A stretch of DNA of 64,000 nt from Sorghum bicolor. Its lineage: Eukaryota > Streptophyta > Magnoliopsida > Poales > Poaceae. The stretch lies in NCBI RefSeq assembly GCF_000003195.3, contig NC_012873.2:4611894-4675893 (forward strand). Direction: 5' to 3'. Position 1 is the first letter of the stretch. Each line of letters opens with the position of its first letter. The translations under genes and the position numbers were made by a program. The notes beneath the pieces were generated by a model that saw only the letters and a program-made list of their open reading frames with translations, did no database searches and was not told the origin of the DNA. This document shows positions 33,404 through 45,615 of this stretch, in pieces.

Positions 33404-36264
33404 TAATTTGCCACTAGTATCCAATCCAATTAGCGGTGGCAGAATAAAGTGAGCAGGTATTTTGGGGTTATTTTTTCACATAGCATTACGTGATATAAGT
33501 AACTTAAATGTGAATTTATAGGGTTATTTTAGGTTACTTTTAATAATGTCTGAGCTTGTACATGGCTGCTCAAAAAAAAAAGGGGGGGGGGGGTACATGG
33601 CTGAAGGATTCTTATTTTCCAGATGTCTTGTAAGCTTGGGCACACTGAAATGAAAAGTGGTGTTAGCAATTGTAAAAGGACATGGTAAGTGGTTTAGGAG
33701 GAGGTGACGTAGGGACATCACACAGAGACAGAGGTGAAATGAAAGCTGCCATTGACATGGGCGGGAAAGGCGAAAGCACTGGGAAAAATCCTAGTGAACC
33801 AATTGACTTCCCCTGTCAAGAAAAAGGGGGTAAACCAATTGACTTGTGCGGGGGAATCAAAATGACTCAAAAGTAAAATCTTTACTGATTTAATTGTACC
33901 GTTCAAGATGACTGCTAGTGCTAGAGTAGCAGAGTAGGTATAACATGAAGACATTTGAAGAGTGACTTGGTGCTATCTCGTCTGTAGAGTTGAATCATTC
34001 CAAATTACTGTAACTTGTGAGTGAAGCAATGATTCAATGTGGCAAACAATGTCCTGTAAGACGACACGGCAGAGATAGATCACATTCAAGAAACAAGGTA
34101 ACTTTTGCATCATCTACTATGGAGGCAAACAAACGACACCCAAGTTTGAGCTGAAGATAAGTTGTAGCTAGATGCGTGCATACACGGTTTCGCCAAACAA
34201 TAATCATGTAATGAAAACCCTTTGCAACCATCCTATTTCCCGACAAAATTTATCTTGGGCGCTGTACAGGACGTCAAACAAAGAACACAGTTTCTTTGTC
34301 CCTAAGGCCATATGCCTTCGCAATATGGACCACACGATTTGCTCGAAAATTCTCTCTCTCCTACTGAACACGAATCACACAGCAAATCCTGTGATCCGCA
34401 TTGTAAGGACATGTATTCTTAGGGACAAATTTTACTCTACCGCCAAACACAGGATTCTAGATAGACAGAACCCATAGAGTCCATAGGGCAGCAGCTCCCT
34501 GCTTCCTTCTCCACACCAACCAAACGTTGAAAGGTCAACTTCCTGGTGGGGCCCGGTCCACACCAAATCCTAACCAAACCCTATCCTTTCTTCATCCTGT
34601 GTTTCTTTTGTATTATTATATATCCTATAAGCTCACATGTGGTAAAATAGTGACCATGACAGGTAATACTCTATTACCAAAGACTTGCAGGTCATTTTCT
34701 CAGCCTGAGTGACGGTAGATGAAACCTGTTCTTTATGCAGTATCTGAAAGCACCACCATTTTAACAGACCAAATGTGAAGAAGCCACAGTACCTTTCAGG
34801 TCAAAAACTTGTCACCAAAATTTCCAGTTATGCATGCGTAATGGTTAACTTTGTTACCTTTCGAAATTTAAAGACGAATCATGTGATGCAGGTTAGGTCA
34901 AGGAATACATATATGATGGGATTGTTTGGTTAATTGGTGTCTTGAAAAATTTGCCAGTTAGCCACATGCATCAAAATTTGGACGTATTGATGCAAACAAA
35001 TTTTCTAGGATCCAAACCAAACAAGCCCATATAAATTTTATACAATTCTTGAAGTCAATTTTTGCAGTTTCTATATAGTCGATGTTTGCACATGTAAAGA
35101 GTCAAACTATATAGTCTTTGACCAATGATTTGGCAAATAATGTTTCACTATTATAATACAAAATTGATACTATTAGATTTGTATTCAAATGTATCATCCA
35201 ATGGCTATAACTTATATAAGTTTATAATAATATATAATACTAGGTGTATTTGATCATAAGGAAAAGTCATACAAAATAGATTTTGACCTGTAGATTCTCT
35301 TATAGTATGTAGGCAATTGCTAAAGAATCAATATCATCTTAGAGCCAATTTGAACATAAATCTATGGATGCAACTTTTGTGTCCTATATTTGCATATAAT
35401 TTGACTAATTATCGGCCAAACTTTGTAAAATTTAACTTTTCCTCTATCAAACATGTCTATCATTTCTAGACGAATGGAGTATAATATAAAATAAAATGAG
35501 TGTTCATACTATAATTTAGAAGATCGTTCTTGCTATTATAGACTACGCTTTATAAAATGGGCAAAGAGGGAGTAAAAGACACATTGATGGGGTTTATAAC
35601 TACTTTATATTATTATGGTTTAAGTACATAGAATCAGCATGCCTTAATTTAATCGAATATATAGGCCGGAGACTCAGCACCTTGGGTGTTGGATTAATCA
35701 ACAAAGCATGCAATAGGAAAAAAGATGTTGAGATGGTCAGATGGATGTTGATTAATGGGAAGCATGCATGTAGGGCGAAGTGTGGAGGAAAAGAATATCC
35801 AATCCAGTCAACCCATTGACTCGTGCCATATCGTCAGCTCACACGTCAGAGTCCTGTCCGCATCTGCTGCTGGGTCCCACCGCAAACTGCCGAGCCCCGC
35901 CGCGCACGCTGGAGGCTGGAGCCATTTGAAAACGCTGATCGCCCGATTAAAGTTACACCTTGCTCAAAACTGAAATAAAAAAAAAAGCGAAACGTGTGTG
36001 AAATTGCAGTCGATTAATTCAGCTAGCTATAGCTTGTCTCGCTGAAATTTATGTATACTTTTGTGATATTATCATATATTCAGATTTCAGAGGCAAAATC
36101 TCGAAGAGACAAATACAAAAATCATGTGGTGGCCAGACTCACACATATGTGCAGGACGACTATATTGGTAAGAGAGATGGTTTTATGTTGGCAGGTCAAG
36201 CTAATATAAACACGTTTGATACGTACAGGAGGAGGTGGTGTTATAGTAGTGGTCATCGATCCTA
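33404..36264. other. Intergenic DNA without a supported gene
   Basis: AT-rich. It contains a G tract near 33,582-33,592 and a diffuse AT-rich repeat (about 35,060-35,480) ending GACGAATGGAGTA, which looks like a degraded MITE. The frames at 33682-33876 and 34172-34477 show no domain. Confidence 0.45.
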
Positions 36265-36505
36265 CTATCCTTTAGATGTGAAAAGATTTTGGATTTCGCT
36301 ATTGTAGCATTTTTGTTTGTTTGTAGCAAATATTGTCCAATTATGGACTAACTAGGATCAAAAGATTTGTCTCGTGATTTACAGATAAACTGTGCAATTA
36401 GTTTTTATTTTCGTCTATATTTAATGTTTCATGCATGTGTCGAAAGATTTGATGTGACGGAAAATCTTAAAAACGTTTTGGTTTTCGGATGAACTAAACA
36501 AGGCC
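36265..36505. mobile_element. Tourist-like MITE with decayed left end
   Basis: The interior and right end (GAACTAAACAAGGCC) match the family. The left end reads CTATCCTTTAGATG instead of GGCCTTGTTTAG. No target duplication can be assigned. Confidence 0.7.
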
Positions 36506-36986
36506 CTAGGTGTGGTCACGATCGAACACGTTGAAGCAATGAAGCTAGCTAGCCAGTATGTACCAGACAGTCCAGTCCCATTTGACCTCCAAACTAGTCA
36601 GATCGATGGAGAGCCGTGCGAACTCGAGCAAATAAATGAATAAAAAGTTGGCTGATGGATACGTACAGATAGATGGCGACCGTCAGCTTGTAGCTTATTA
36701 GCTTAGTTTAGAGGCTGTCATTTTGGAGGAGGACCGAGCAGATCCTCTGACCGGAACCACCAAATGCAACCAGGGAGCAGCGAAATTCAACTGATGGCTA
36801 CCTAGTACCTAGTGTATGCATGTGTTCGTTTCTCACACACAACCGTTTGTAACTGGGGGTTTTGCGTTGCTTAACTTTGTGTGTGTTAACAATCTCTATG
36901 GAACTACGTGTTTCTCTGATGGCCTAGTTTTATGTCGTATAAATGCTATAACTTCTCTTTTGAAAAGTATGCTAGCTAGCATGGTC

Positions 36987-37102
<116 letters not shown>

Positions 37103-37244
37103 GGTACGTATAGATAGTTGTATATATACTTTAGAACATATATATGCTGTGATAATAATAATAAGCTTATTAAATTTAGAGCTATAGTTATTAGTGGTAG
37201 CTAGACTGGTGTATATACATATATCTGTTTTGATTCACCAACTA

Positions 37245-37500
37245 ATCTTTAGTTGACTAAATTTAGCTGCTATAGAGATTCAAACGGGTCTAGCTAAAAA
37301 GGCCAACTAAAGTTTAGCTAAGTTTAACTACTTCAATCTAGCTAAATCCAACTAAAGTTTAGCTAAGCCTATTAGTTGGAGGATCCAAACACCCCAGCTA
37401 AAGTTTAGCTAAGAAAACTTCTAGTTAGCTAAAGTTTAGCTTTAGAATTTTAGCTAGCTATAAATTTTGATTGGCTGGATCCAAACAGAACCTTAGATAG
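37245..37500. repeat. AT-rich repeat built of AAAGTTTAGCTAA motifs
   Basis: The motif TAAAGTTTAGCTAA and its inverse recur at least five times, between CAACTAATC on the left and GGATCCAAACAGAACC on the right. It resembles a degraded MITE. Related pieces occur near 51,070-51,190 and 54,024-54,083. Confidence 0.5.
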
Positions 37501-38416
37501 TAGCTACTACTTCCCTTAAGATAGACTAGCAGGCTGCAAACAATATTTGGTCTTGGAACAATGGGTGTTATTAATAATATAATGAAAAAAAAAAAGTGTA
37601 AACTTGACCGACGACGGCGCCGGCGGTGTAAACGCATAGTGTGTCCGATAGAACACCAGGGGTTTCTGATTCAAAGGGGCACGTGCTGGGTAAAACAAAT
37701 TAAAGAAGAAACAGACAACCCAATGCAATTAAAGCGTTGTTGCTGAATCCAGTCAGCATTATTCGCCATGGCCATGCACGTCGCCGTCGTCGGCTGCCCC
37801 CGGCCTTTTGTTAGTTCTTGGCGGGAGATGGATCGAGATGCCGACTCGCTCCCCATCCGATCCGCATCCGCCGCCGGAAGCTTCCTCGGCGTTGCCTTGG
37901 GTCAGTTTCCCATGTGTCCGTCGAAATGTCGCTGCCGCGCGGCCGGCCGGCCGGCTCATGCATTTTGTCCTCTAAAGCGTAGCGTAGGCAGCCGAGGGAA
38001 CGCAACTCCTGTCGCTGCACGCACGCTCGTGCGTCGTCCGCGCGTGGCCTCGGCTCCTGTCAAAAATGAATCGACAGTGAGTGAAGTTGAATTGGAACAG
38101 TTGCACGTACATACGTAGAAATTTAGAAAAAAGATGGACTCGCTCACGAGCTCGTGCGGCTGATCAAATTGACACCTGGTTCCTTCACACTTATAACTCA
38201 TAAAATATTATTATTTTTTCTTATAACAAAGCATTATCAGTAATAATATCAGCCAGTCACTCAATCGCATGATATGATCGGCTGAACGGTGAATGGTCGC
38301 ACGGTGTGGCAGAAGGGTCCTCCCCTCGTCGTCCGCCGCGACGAGCCCGACACGGCCCCCGCACGAAATCGGCAGCAGTGATGCACCAGCACCGAACGTC
38401 ACCCGCAAAATTAAGT
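37501..38416. other. Upstream region of the VQ gene
   Basis: GC content rises from about 37,740 onward, with overlapping frames on both strands but no recognisable domain. A TTGACC W-box core lies near 37,604. I call no gene here. Confidence 0.4.
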
Positions 38417-38623
38417 GGGTGTTTCGTTTCCTCCTATAAACTTTACCGTTCGTTATATCAAATATTTAAATACATATATAAAGTAATAAATATAGAGAAA
38501 CTAGAGTAATTTAAAATACGAATCTTTTAAATATAATTAGTTTATAATTAAACAATAATTTTCAAATAAAACAAAAATACTATCGCACCTGTTAAATTTT
38601 ACCAATCTCAGTCAAATACCCCC
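38417..38623. mobile_element. Degraded Tourist-like MITE upstream of the VQ gene
   Basis: GGGTGTTTCG on the left and CAAATACCCCC on the right enclose a block with GAATCTTTTAAATATAATTAG and TTAAATTTTACCAATCTC, close in order to the element at 6,863-7,094. It ends about 300 bp upstream of the VQ TATA box. Confidence 0.5.
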
Positions 38624-38898
38624 GACCACATGCCGACGGGAGGAGTGGAAAGCGGTAAAAAAAGAAGAACTGCGACGACAACGAAATCACGGCGAGCGCC
38701 ATCCCCGCACCGCGCTCGGGTGGGGCCCAGCCCAGCGACCGGTCCCACGAGCGGGCCCCGCGGCTCCACCCCCGTCCCGGACGGACGCTTCGTGGAAACC
38801 TGCACGAGCCATCCCACCTTCCAGAAGGCGACGTGGCGCGCCGTCCTCCGCCGTGCATCGCGCATCCGACGGCGCGGCGACCATCCCAAGCGCCCCGT

Positions 38899-38929
38899 TT
38901 GACTCGTCGCCGGGGGGGCAGCTATAAGT
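38899..38929 (+). promoter_or_regulatory. W-box and TATA box of the VQ gene
   Basis: A W-box core TTGACT (38899-38904) lies about 20 bp upstream of CTATAAGTA (from about 38,922), a plausible TATA box. Transcription would start near 38,955, about 90 bp before the ATG. W-boxes bind WRKY factors, the usual partners of VQ proteins, so feedback control is plausible but unproven. Confidence 0.5.
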
Positions 38930-39047
38930 ACCTGGCCTCCCCGTCCGGCCCAAGAACTCTCCCACTCCTCTACCGGCCGGCGTACGCCGACGACGCCGAC
39001 GGGCACAGTAGATAGCTAGATATAGGTAGCTAGCGAGCGAGCTTGGC

Positions 39048-39791
39048 ATGGGTGACACTGGTGCGAACATGTCTCCCTGGGGCGGGGTCTACATGAGCGG
39101 CGGCGGCGCGCCGGCGACGACGGAGGCGACGGTCGTGACGGCAGCGGTAGCGGCAGGCGGGTCGGTGTCGAGCCCGACGTCCGGCGGGTCCGGTGGCGGT
39201 AGCCCGACCCGCGCGCAGCAGCCCGGGGTCGGGAGGGTGGAGGGCGGGCGCGTGGGGAAGCCCGCGCGGCGGCGGTCCCGCGCGTCCCGCCGCGCGCCCG
39301 TCACGCTGCTCAACACGGACACCTCCAACTTCCGCGCCATGGTGCAGCAGTTCACCGGCATCCCGTCGGGGCCCTACGGCCCCGCCGGCCCCGGCGGCGG
39401 GCCCGTGATCAGCTTCGGCGGGGGCGGAGGAGGCGCCGCCGATTACGGCCCGCAGCTGGTGCGCCCGTCGCCGACGTCGGCCGTCATGTCGTTCGACCAC
39501 CAGCTGGCGGCGGCGGCGGCGCACGCGCAGCACCGGCCCACGGCGACGTCGCTGCAGAACCAGCTCTTCAGGCCGCAGCACCAGCAGTACGGCGGTGACG
39601 TCGGCTACGGCATGATGCACGGCGGCGGCGGGGACGGCATGGCGCCGTCGTTCTTGCACGGCGGGTTCGAGTCGTCCTCGGCGGAGGACCGGCTGCTGCT
39701 GCAGAGCATGATGCAGGCGGCGCAGACCACGATGCCCACCGCTGGTCGCCCGACCTCCACTAACAACGGCAATGGCTACAACTTCGGCTGA
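39048..39791 (+). CDS. VQ motif-containing protein, single exon
   Basis: VQ proteins are plant transcriptional co-regulators that bind WRKY factors and MAP kinase cascades through the motif FxxxVQxxTG. One uninterrupted frame gives 247 residues, intronless like most VQ genes. The motif is FRAMVQQFTG (95-104), preceded by LLNTDTSN and followed by IPSGPYGP, a context seen in one VQ subgroup. A basic stretch KPARRRSRASRR (71-82) may be a nuclear signal. The rest is low-complexity Gly, Ala, Ser and Gln. A second Met (residue 8) could also start the protein. Several TP and SP sites could be MAP kinase targets. The exact subgroup is uncertain. Confidence 0.93.
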   Translation: MGDTGANMSPWGGVYMSGGGAPATTEATVVTAAVAAGGSVSSPTSGGSGGGSPTRAQQPGVGRVEGGRVGKPARRRSRASRRAPVTLLNTDTSNFRAMVQQFTGIPSGPYGPAGPGGGPVISFGGGGGGAADYGPQLVRPSPTSAVMSFDHQLAAAAAHAQHRPTATSLQNQLFRPQHQQYGGDVGYGMMHGGGGDGMAPSFLHGGFESSSAEDRLLLQSMMQAAQTTMPTAGRPTSTNNGNGYNFG

Positions 39792-42700
39792 TCGATCGAT
39801 CCGTCGATCCCTCAGCCATCACCACCACACAATCAAGGTAATTAATAAGCTGTCACTTTATGATCAGAGTTCAGAGATAGAACCAAGAAGGCCATGGTGT
39901 TATTTGCTCGTCGATCACGAGCTGATGATGACGACGACGATGATGCGCGTGTTCTTGTTGCTGCTACTTAAGCAGTTAAAGCATTAATTATTTTGTTATG
40001 TTTTTGCTGGCCTTGCACAAGGCTAGCTAATTAAGGTTTATTAGTACTACTAGCTTAAGCAGTTAAGCAGTAAGTAATTAGTAGTGGTAGTATTAGCTTG
40101 CTTCTTTAACTAGCTAGAAGGAGTTAAGCTAGGTAGTAGATGTGAAATGAAAACAAGGGACGATGATGTAAATATTTTTTTTTGGGATAAAAAACGATGC
40201 AGAAGTTTAATTTGGGGCCGTCGTCGGCCTTCGTCTGGTTGGCGCGCGTGCGCTTTCGGTGTGTGTAGTGCAGCTGATAGCGAGGAATCTTTCTAGATTG
40301 CCTTGCTTCGGAAGCAAAGTCCAAGAGCGCTTCTCTCTCCCTCTACTTGTACTGCTGATTAATTATATTATATTATTAATTATTAAGTCCCGCCGCTAAT
40401 TACTCGCACGTTGATCAAATGAGTGTGGCATATCATATATGCTTGTCTTTTACAATGTTATTATGATTACGCTATGCATGGATTGATCGGGCTCCAATTG
40501 TATGATTCTTGATATCTCTTGCATTCTTCACACGTTGGGCACTATATTATATGATATTCTCACAGTTTGTGATTAGTGAAAAGAAAAAACACCGTGACTC
40601 TTGAGATTCTCTACATGTGCATCGGATAGTAGACTGTACGACGCAATGCTTCTTCTCCATTGACCTCGTCAACACACCAGCACATATATCTCTGACAAGC
40701 AATGTATTACTGCTTCTTCCGTTTCATCAAAGACGTGGTTTTGACTCGTTACTGTATTTAGTTTAGAGCAATATACTCTCTGTTGTACTATAACAATGTT
40801 TCTGCCGATAATCGTAGCCATAAGACCGTGTTTTTCAAATATGAGTTTTATGATATCACATTTTGCATGACAAATTAAGCTTACGTCTTTCAATTGTTTC
40901 ATTGAAATTTAGCTTATGCTCATATTGATAACTAAAAATATCGTGAAATGAAAATATTGTTCTTTGTTGAAAAATATTGTTGAAGTAATGCTACAAATTA
41001 GAGTGTTTTTATACAAGTTTGATGTTTAAATTTAGATTGTGTGCCTGTTTTATTTATTATTAAAATAAACTAGGCTAGTGTTTGGTTCAGGAAAGGTGGA
41101 GTCAAACCCTTCAGTCATTTCCAATTAAACATTTGAAAACTTAAATTTCATCGGTGTTTATTGAACTTGTTCCAAGTTGGCAAGTTCTCATCCCAATATT
41201 TGCAAATTGCATTCTCAGTTCACTAAACTTGTAATGAGTCTCATCCCGGTCCTAATACATGCAGATTGCACACTCGGCTCCTTAAACTTGTAGTGAGTCT
41301 CATCCCAATATTTATTATACCATCCCGATGGTTTTAGTGGGAATTTACCAACCGTTCTCATCATTTGTTGGGTCTAGGTCATATGTCTTTTTGTGTCATG
41401 TCCTTGTAATTTTTGTTGTTCTCATATTTATAGCCATATGTGCCATTCCCTTCTCTTCATCAGCTCTGTCTCTCCCTCTATTATGTGCACTCGTGCCTTC
41501 CTCTTCCCCTAATCCTTGCCATGGCATTGAGCTCAAGTAGTTCTTTGCTAAGGCTGCAGCGGAGGCTGCATCGCCTTTGGTCATGCGTGCGATTGAACTG
41601 TAGTTGGAGGAGGGTGATGGAGCTTTCCCCTAATCCTTGCCATGGCATGAGCTCAAGTAGTTCTTCGCTAAGGCTACGACGGAGGCTGCATCGCCTTTGG
41701 TCATGTGTGCGATCAAACCGTAGTTGGAGGAGGATGATGGAGCTGACATAGAAGGCGATGGACCACCCAAACCAAATATTTTTCCACATGTTTGAATGTT
41801 TGGGTTTTGTTTGATTTAATTCATTGTGTTGATTTTATGAAGGCTTCAATTGCAAAACCCAACAGGTATGAACCGCAGTGCAAGCCACATCGGCATGAAG
41901 AGATGAGTGAGAAGGGAGGGGGTTTGGACCGATATGGTGAAGTAATATGGGTTGAGAGAGCTGAGTCTACGATTCTTAGTATCACAAGAAGAATAGGAAC
42001 TTAGAATAAGTCTAATCAAGTATAATTTTTTGCAAGTATTAGGACTAGAATAAATACTCATGAAAATCAATATAGGTGTATTTGGTTCCATGGCTTACTT
42101 CTAGCCTGGCTAGGATCGAAGCCTATGCAACCCAAGCCTCGTCCAGCAAACCAATGTGTATTTATGTGGTTGTAACATCATCTATGTTGGTTTGTTTGGT
42201 TTACATTGCATACAATTACTTCTTCTCCATTTTGGTAAGACTACTCCCTCTCAGACATTTCGTCGAACACCTAGTTTGCATGCTCGTCGATGTGGAGCGG
42301 AGCCACAAGCAGGGGGGACCGGCTGGCAACCATGGGCGAGGTTGATGCTGCTGAGTGGTCCAGAGGAGTTTGCCGCGCATCCAAGCCACGACATTGTAGC
42401 TGAGCGGTGCGACCGAGTTCCATTCACAAGCTCCTCGACAACTCGACCTCTAGATGTGCGAGCTCCTGGAACCTCGCCGAAGCAGCAGCAAATGGAGGCA
42501 CGACGAGCATGACGAACGAGTGAAGGTGTGTGGTTGTCCTACTTCATGTCAGGGGTGGCCTGAGACCAGCAACGAGACCAGTCATCCTACTTCGCGTCAG
42601 GAGAGGAGCACCAACATAAGAAGAGGAACGCCGACGGGGGAGAGAAGGAGCACCGCTAGGGAAGGAGGAGGAGCACCGCGCGAGGGGGAGGACCACCTGT

Positions 42701-43130
42701 GGGGAAGGATGAGGAGGAGCACCAGTCGGTGAGGAGGACGAGGAACGGCGAGGTGTCATGTCCCTGTCGCGGGCGGTGAGAAGAGCTCGAGCATGGTGGC
42801 TAGGCCTTGGCTCTACAAAAGTGGACGATTCAGTCGTTCCCTTGGGCCTGGCTATCTCTATATGCTTGGCCAGTCCAAGTCAGACTCCAGTCCCCTTACA
42901 TGTAACTAAACGGGCCAAAAATGGTTTTATATAGCCCCCCACGCCCTATAAGTTTAACAAGCTGTGTATGTAATTTGGCCGAGAAACGAGAACACATTAT
43001 AAGTTTAATTAACAAGCTATCCATATGATTAAACACACCAGAGCGCTCGAGTCAACAGCGAGCACACTCCGCCTGCATCATCAATGCTAGTAGAGGCGTG
43101 CTCTTCCTTAATGGAACCTCTTTTTATTTA
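39792..43130. other. VQ 3' flank and repeat-rich intergenic DNA
   Basis: The VQ 3' UTR probably extends to around 40,300. Between about 41,128 and 41,350 the phrase AACTTGTAATGAGTCTCATC and variants recur, like degraded transposon ends. From about 42,480 to 42,760 there is a purine-rich stretch with imperfect repeats of GGAGCACC. Frames there are repetitive and unassigned. Confidence 0.4.
41504..41747. repeat. Tandem duplication, about 121-bp unit x2
   Basis: Two adjacent diverged copies run from CCCCTAATCCTTGCCATGGC to GATGGAGCT. One frame reads through both and repeats RRLHRLWSCVR, but nothing suggests it is a protein gene. Confidence 0.8.
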
Positions 43131-43375
43131 TCCCCCGTCCAAGAAAGAATCAATTTCTAAAATCCGTGTCAGTCAAACTTTTTTAAATTTGACTAACTTT
43201 ATAAAAAAAAGTAACAATATTTATGACATAAAATACACATCATATGAAAATATATTCTATGATGAATCTAATGATAGTAATTTGATAACATAAATCTTAG
43301 CTTTTTCCCAAAAATTTGATCAAAATTTTTAAAAATTAACTTAAGATAACTCTAAAAATTGACTCTTTGATGAAA
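43131..43375. mobile_element. Stowaway-like MITE, incomplete
   Basis: Starts near CCCCCGTCCAAGAAAGAATC and contains ATATTCTATGATGAATCTAA, shared with the copy in PLATZ intron 1. The right end fades into an A-rich tract. Confidence 0.6.
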
Positions 43376-43496
43376 AAAAAAGTGACCGAGGTGAAGAGAC
43401 TTGACGGGCCCCACGTGCGGGCGGGCCAGCGGCGATGATCCACACCGACGCCAAACTCAGAGTCATAACTGTCGCGCTGCCCCTACCAAACCCCCC

Positions 43497-43534
43497 TCCC
43501 TCTCTCTCTCTCTCTCTCTCAGTCTCTCTCTCTA
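43497..43534. repeat. CT microsatellite
   Basis: A run of CT dinucleotides with one interruption. Confidence 0.85.
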
Positions 43535-43549
43535 GGGTTATATATATAC

Positions 43550-43781
43550 AGCGCTATTCTACACCCTAGACCGCAAGTCAAAACTAAGCAGAAAAAATAC
43601 TGAGCAATACTGAACAACGTTCTGTATCATGCAGTCATACATCCAGGACCGCGAAATACTAATAATACTGAAACACGCGTACTGAACAATACTGAAATTT
43701 GTTCAATATAACACTTTGGTGTAGAATAGTATTCTACACCGGGTGTAGAATAGTATTCTACACCTAAGGTGTAGAATAGCA

Positions 43782-43783
<2 letters not shown>
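43550..43783. mobile_element. MITE inserted in a TA microsatellite (Micron-like setting)
   Basis: AGCGCTATTCTACACCCT at the left pairs with AAGGTGTAGAATAGCACT at the right. TA repeats lie on both sides, a short one on the left and a long one (43,784-43,820) on the right. Inside the right end the unit GGTGTAGAATAGTATTCTAC is repeated in palindromic form. TA-microsatellite flanks recall rice Micron elements, though Micron lacks such inverted ends. Confidence 0.6.

Positions 43784-43820
<37 letters not shown>
43784..43820. repeat. TA microsatellite
   Basis: An uninterrupted TA run directly at the right end of the preceding element. Confidence 0.85.
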
Positions 43821-43822
<2 letters not shown>

Positions 43823-43853
43823 ACACACACACATATCCAGATTATTAGTATTA

Positions 43854-44602
43854 GAGCATCTCCAATAGTTTGCTAAATAAGGTTGGCATCCTTATAATTT
43901 GGCAAAACAAGAAATTCTAGTCTCCAATGGATTGGCAAATGAGGTTGGCATTTTTAGGAAGTTGGCATCGATGGCCTCCGCACGCGCATATTTGCGCGCG
44001 CGTATCGCCTGCGCATCGCGTGTCGCGCGCCGCTGTGAGCCTTTCCCGCGCAGGCTATGAAAGTTCCTCGTGACCCCTGGTGGACTGTTCTAGGTCTCGA
44101 CAGATTCCTCGCGTATCCATCTCTTCGTCTACTTCACGCGGCATCTATTCATCTCGACAAATCACGCCGCAGCTCCTGCTCCTTGACGCGCGGACGCACA
44201 GCAGACCCACCGGTGCCCAGGCAATCAGCAGATCCGACGCACTCGCGTCACCCTCATGGATTCCGACGACCGCTGCTTGGTGATCAGGTTCGTCCTCAGG
44301 TCTGTTTGTACTCGATCTTGGTAGTCGATCTCTAGAGTTATTCATATACATAGTTCTGGATCAACATATGTACGTATTTATTTTGAAGACATCGAAGTAG
44401 TAGTATTGTGTCGCTGCAGGCAAATAGTCAAGGTTGAAAACAGTTGGATCCGATCATCTTGGGGGCCTATTTTTTTTAATTTTACAAAGTCCAAATAGCA
44501 AACTATTGGAGAGCCTATATTATTTCATTTGCCATATATTTTAGGGAGTTGCCAAATCATAAGATTTGCCAAGTTAATTTTGACAAACTTTTGGAGATGT
44601 TC
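43854..44602. mobile_element. Enlarged Tourist-like element with GC-rich interior, TSD TTA
   Basis: Ends GAGCATCTCCAATAG and CTTTTGGAGATGTTC, flanked by TTA (43851-43853 and 44603-44605). The terminal 100 bp on each side are AT-rich and contain GGTTGGCAT/TTTGCCAA motifs, while positions about 43,970-44,340 are GC-rich and contain short frames (44057-44335, 44080-44283). That composition break suggests acquired host DNA. I do not recognise the donor gene. Confidence 0.7.
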
Positions 44603-44951
44603 TTAATATGTTGAAGGCTTGAACAAGCCTTTGTAATCTGGATTACGCATGCGATGCAGAGTTTAGGGATGATCAGGTCGCTGGGCCCTTTTAACTTAAT
44701 TTAGCGTTTCTTCCTTTTTCTTTTTTTCTTTCTTCCGACGGTGTCGTGCTGATGATGTGATCAGATGACGATGACGTCCTTTTAGTTCTTGGTTATTATT
44801 ATCTCCTGTCCTGTCCTGTGACGGCTGTGTGATCCATCAACGAGGAGGTCAAAGCTTTCACACGCGGGCGGGACAGGGTAGCTACTCCGCTGAGTGATTA
44901 GCGCCGTGAGTATTTATAAATATATAAACAAATCTACTCTATTGTTTTTTA

Positions 44952-45202
44952 CTCTCTCTGTCCCCAAAATTTTTAATTTCTAAAATTTGTATCAGTCAAT
45001 TTTTTTAAAATTTGATTAACTTTATAAAAAAACATCAATATATATAATATAAAATGAGTATTTTTAAAAAATATATTTTATAATAATAGTACTAATTTGG
45101 TATTATAAATTTTACTATTTTTTTTCTAGAAATTCTGTTAAAATTTTAAAAAAATTAACTTAAGATAGCTCTAAAAATTAATGTTTTTAGAGACAGACAA
45201 AG
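44952..45202. mobile_element. Stowaway-like MITE, TSD TA
   Basis: A 251-bp AT-rich element from CTCTCTCTGTCCCC to GAGACAGACAAAG, with TA on both sides (44950-44951 and 45203-45204). Same type as the copies at 13,353 and 43,131 but with both ends present. Confidence 0.7.
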
Positions 45203-45241
45203 TATTAACCATAACCAGCGTAGGCGCAGCAGTTTGATTTC

Positions 45242-45450
45242 GGCCTTGTTTAGTTCGCAAAAATTTTCAAGATTTCCCATCACATCGAATCTTGCGGCAC
45301 ATGTATGGAGCATTAAATATACATGAAAACAAAAACTATTTGCACAGTTCATCTGTAAATCGCGAGATGAATCTTTTGAGCCTAATTACTCTATAATTAA
45401 ACAATATTTTTCAAATAAAAACGAAATTGCTACAGTGTCGTTTTTCCCCA
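45242..45450. mobile_element. Tourist-like MITE, right end lost
   Basis: Starts GGCCTTGTTTAGTTCGC and follows the family to GCTACAGTGTCG, then changes to unrelated sequence, so the last 30 bp or so are missing. Confidence 0.75.
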
Positions 45451-45615
45451 GCTTGGACGGAGGAGTCTGGTGTGTGCGTCAGTCAGCAGAGCACCAGGGG
45501 AGAGGACACGTGTGCCTATCGTGTTAGCCAACAGCCTCCCCTACAACTGCTGTGTCTCCGACGAAAGAGACCGGTCGCCCGATGCGCGGGTCGTCGTTAC
45601 AGTAAAAACAGCTAA

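Noticed and set aside
39030..39659. Minus-strand ORF of 209 codons opposite the VQ gene
   Set aside because: Antisense frame in GC-rich coding DNA. The plus strand encodes the recognisable VQ motif.
41440..41751. Ser/Arg-rich repeat protein
   Set aside because: The frame only reads through a tandem DNA duplication and matches nothing known.
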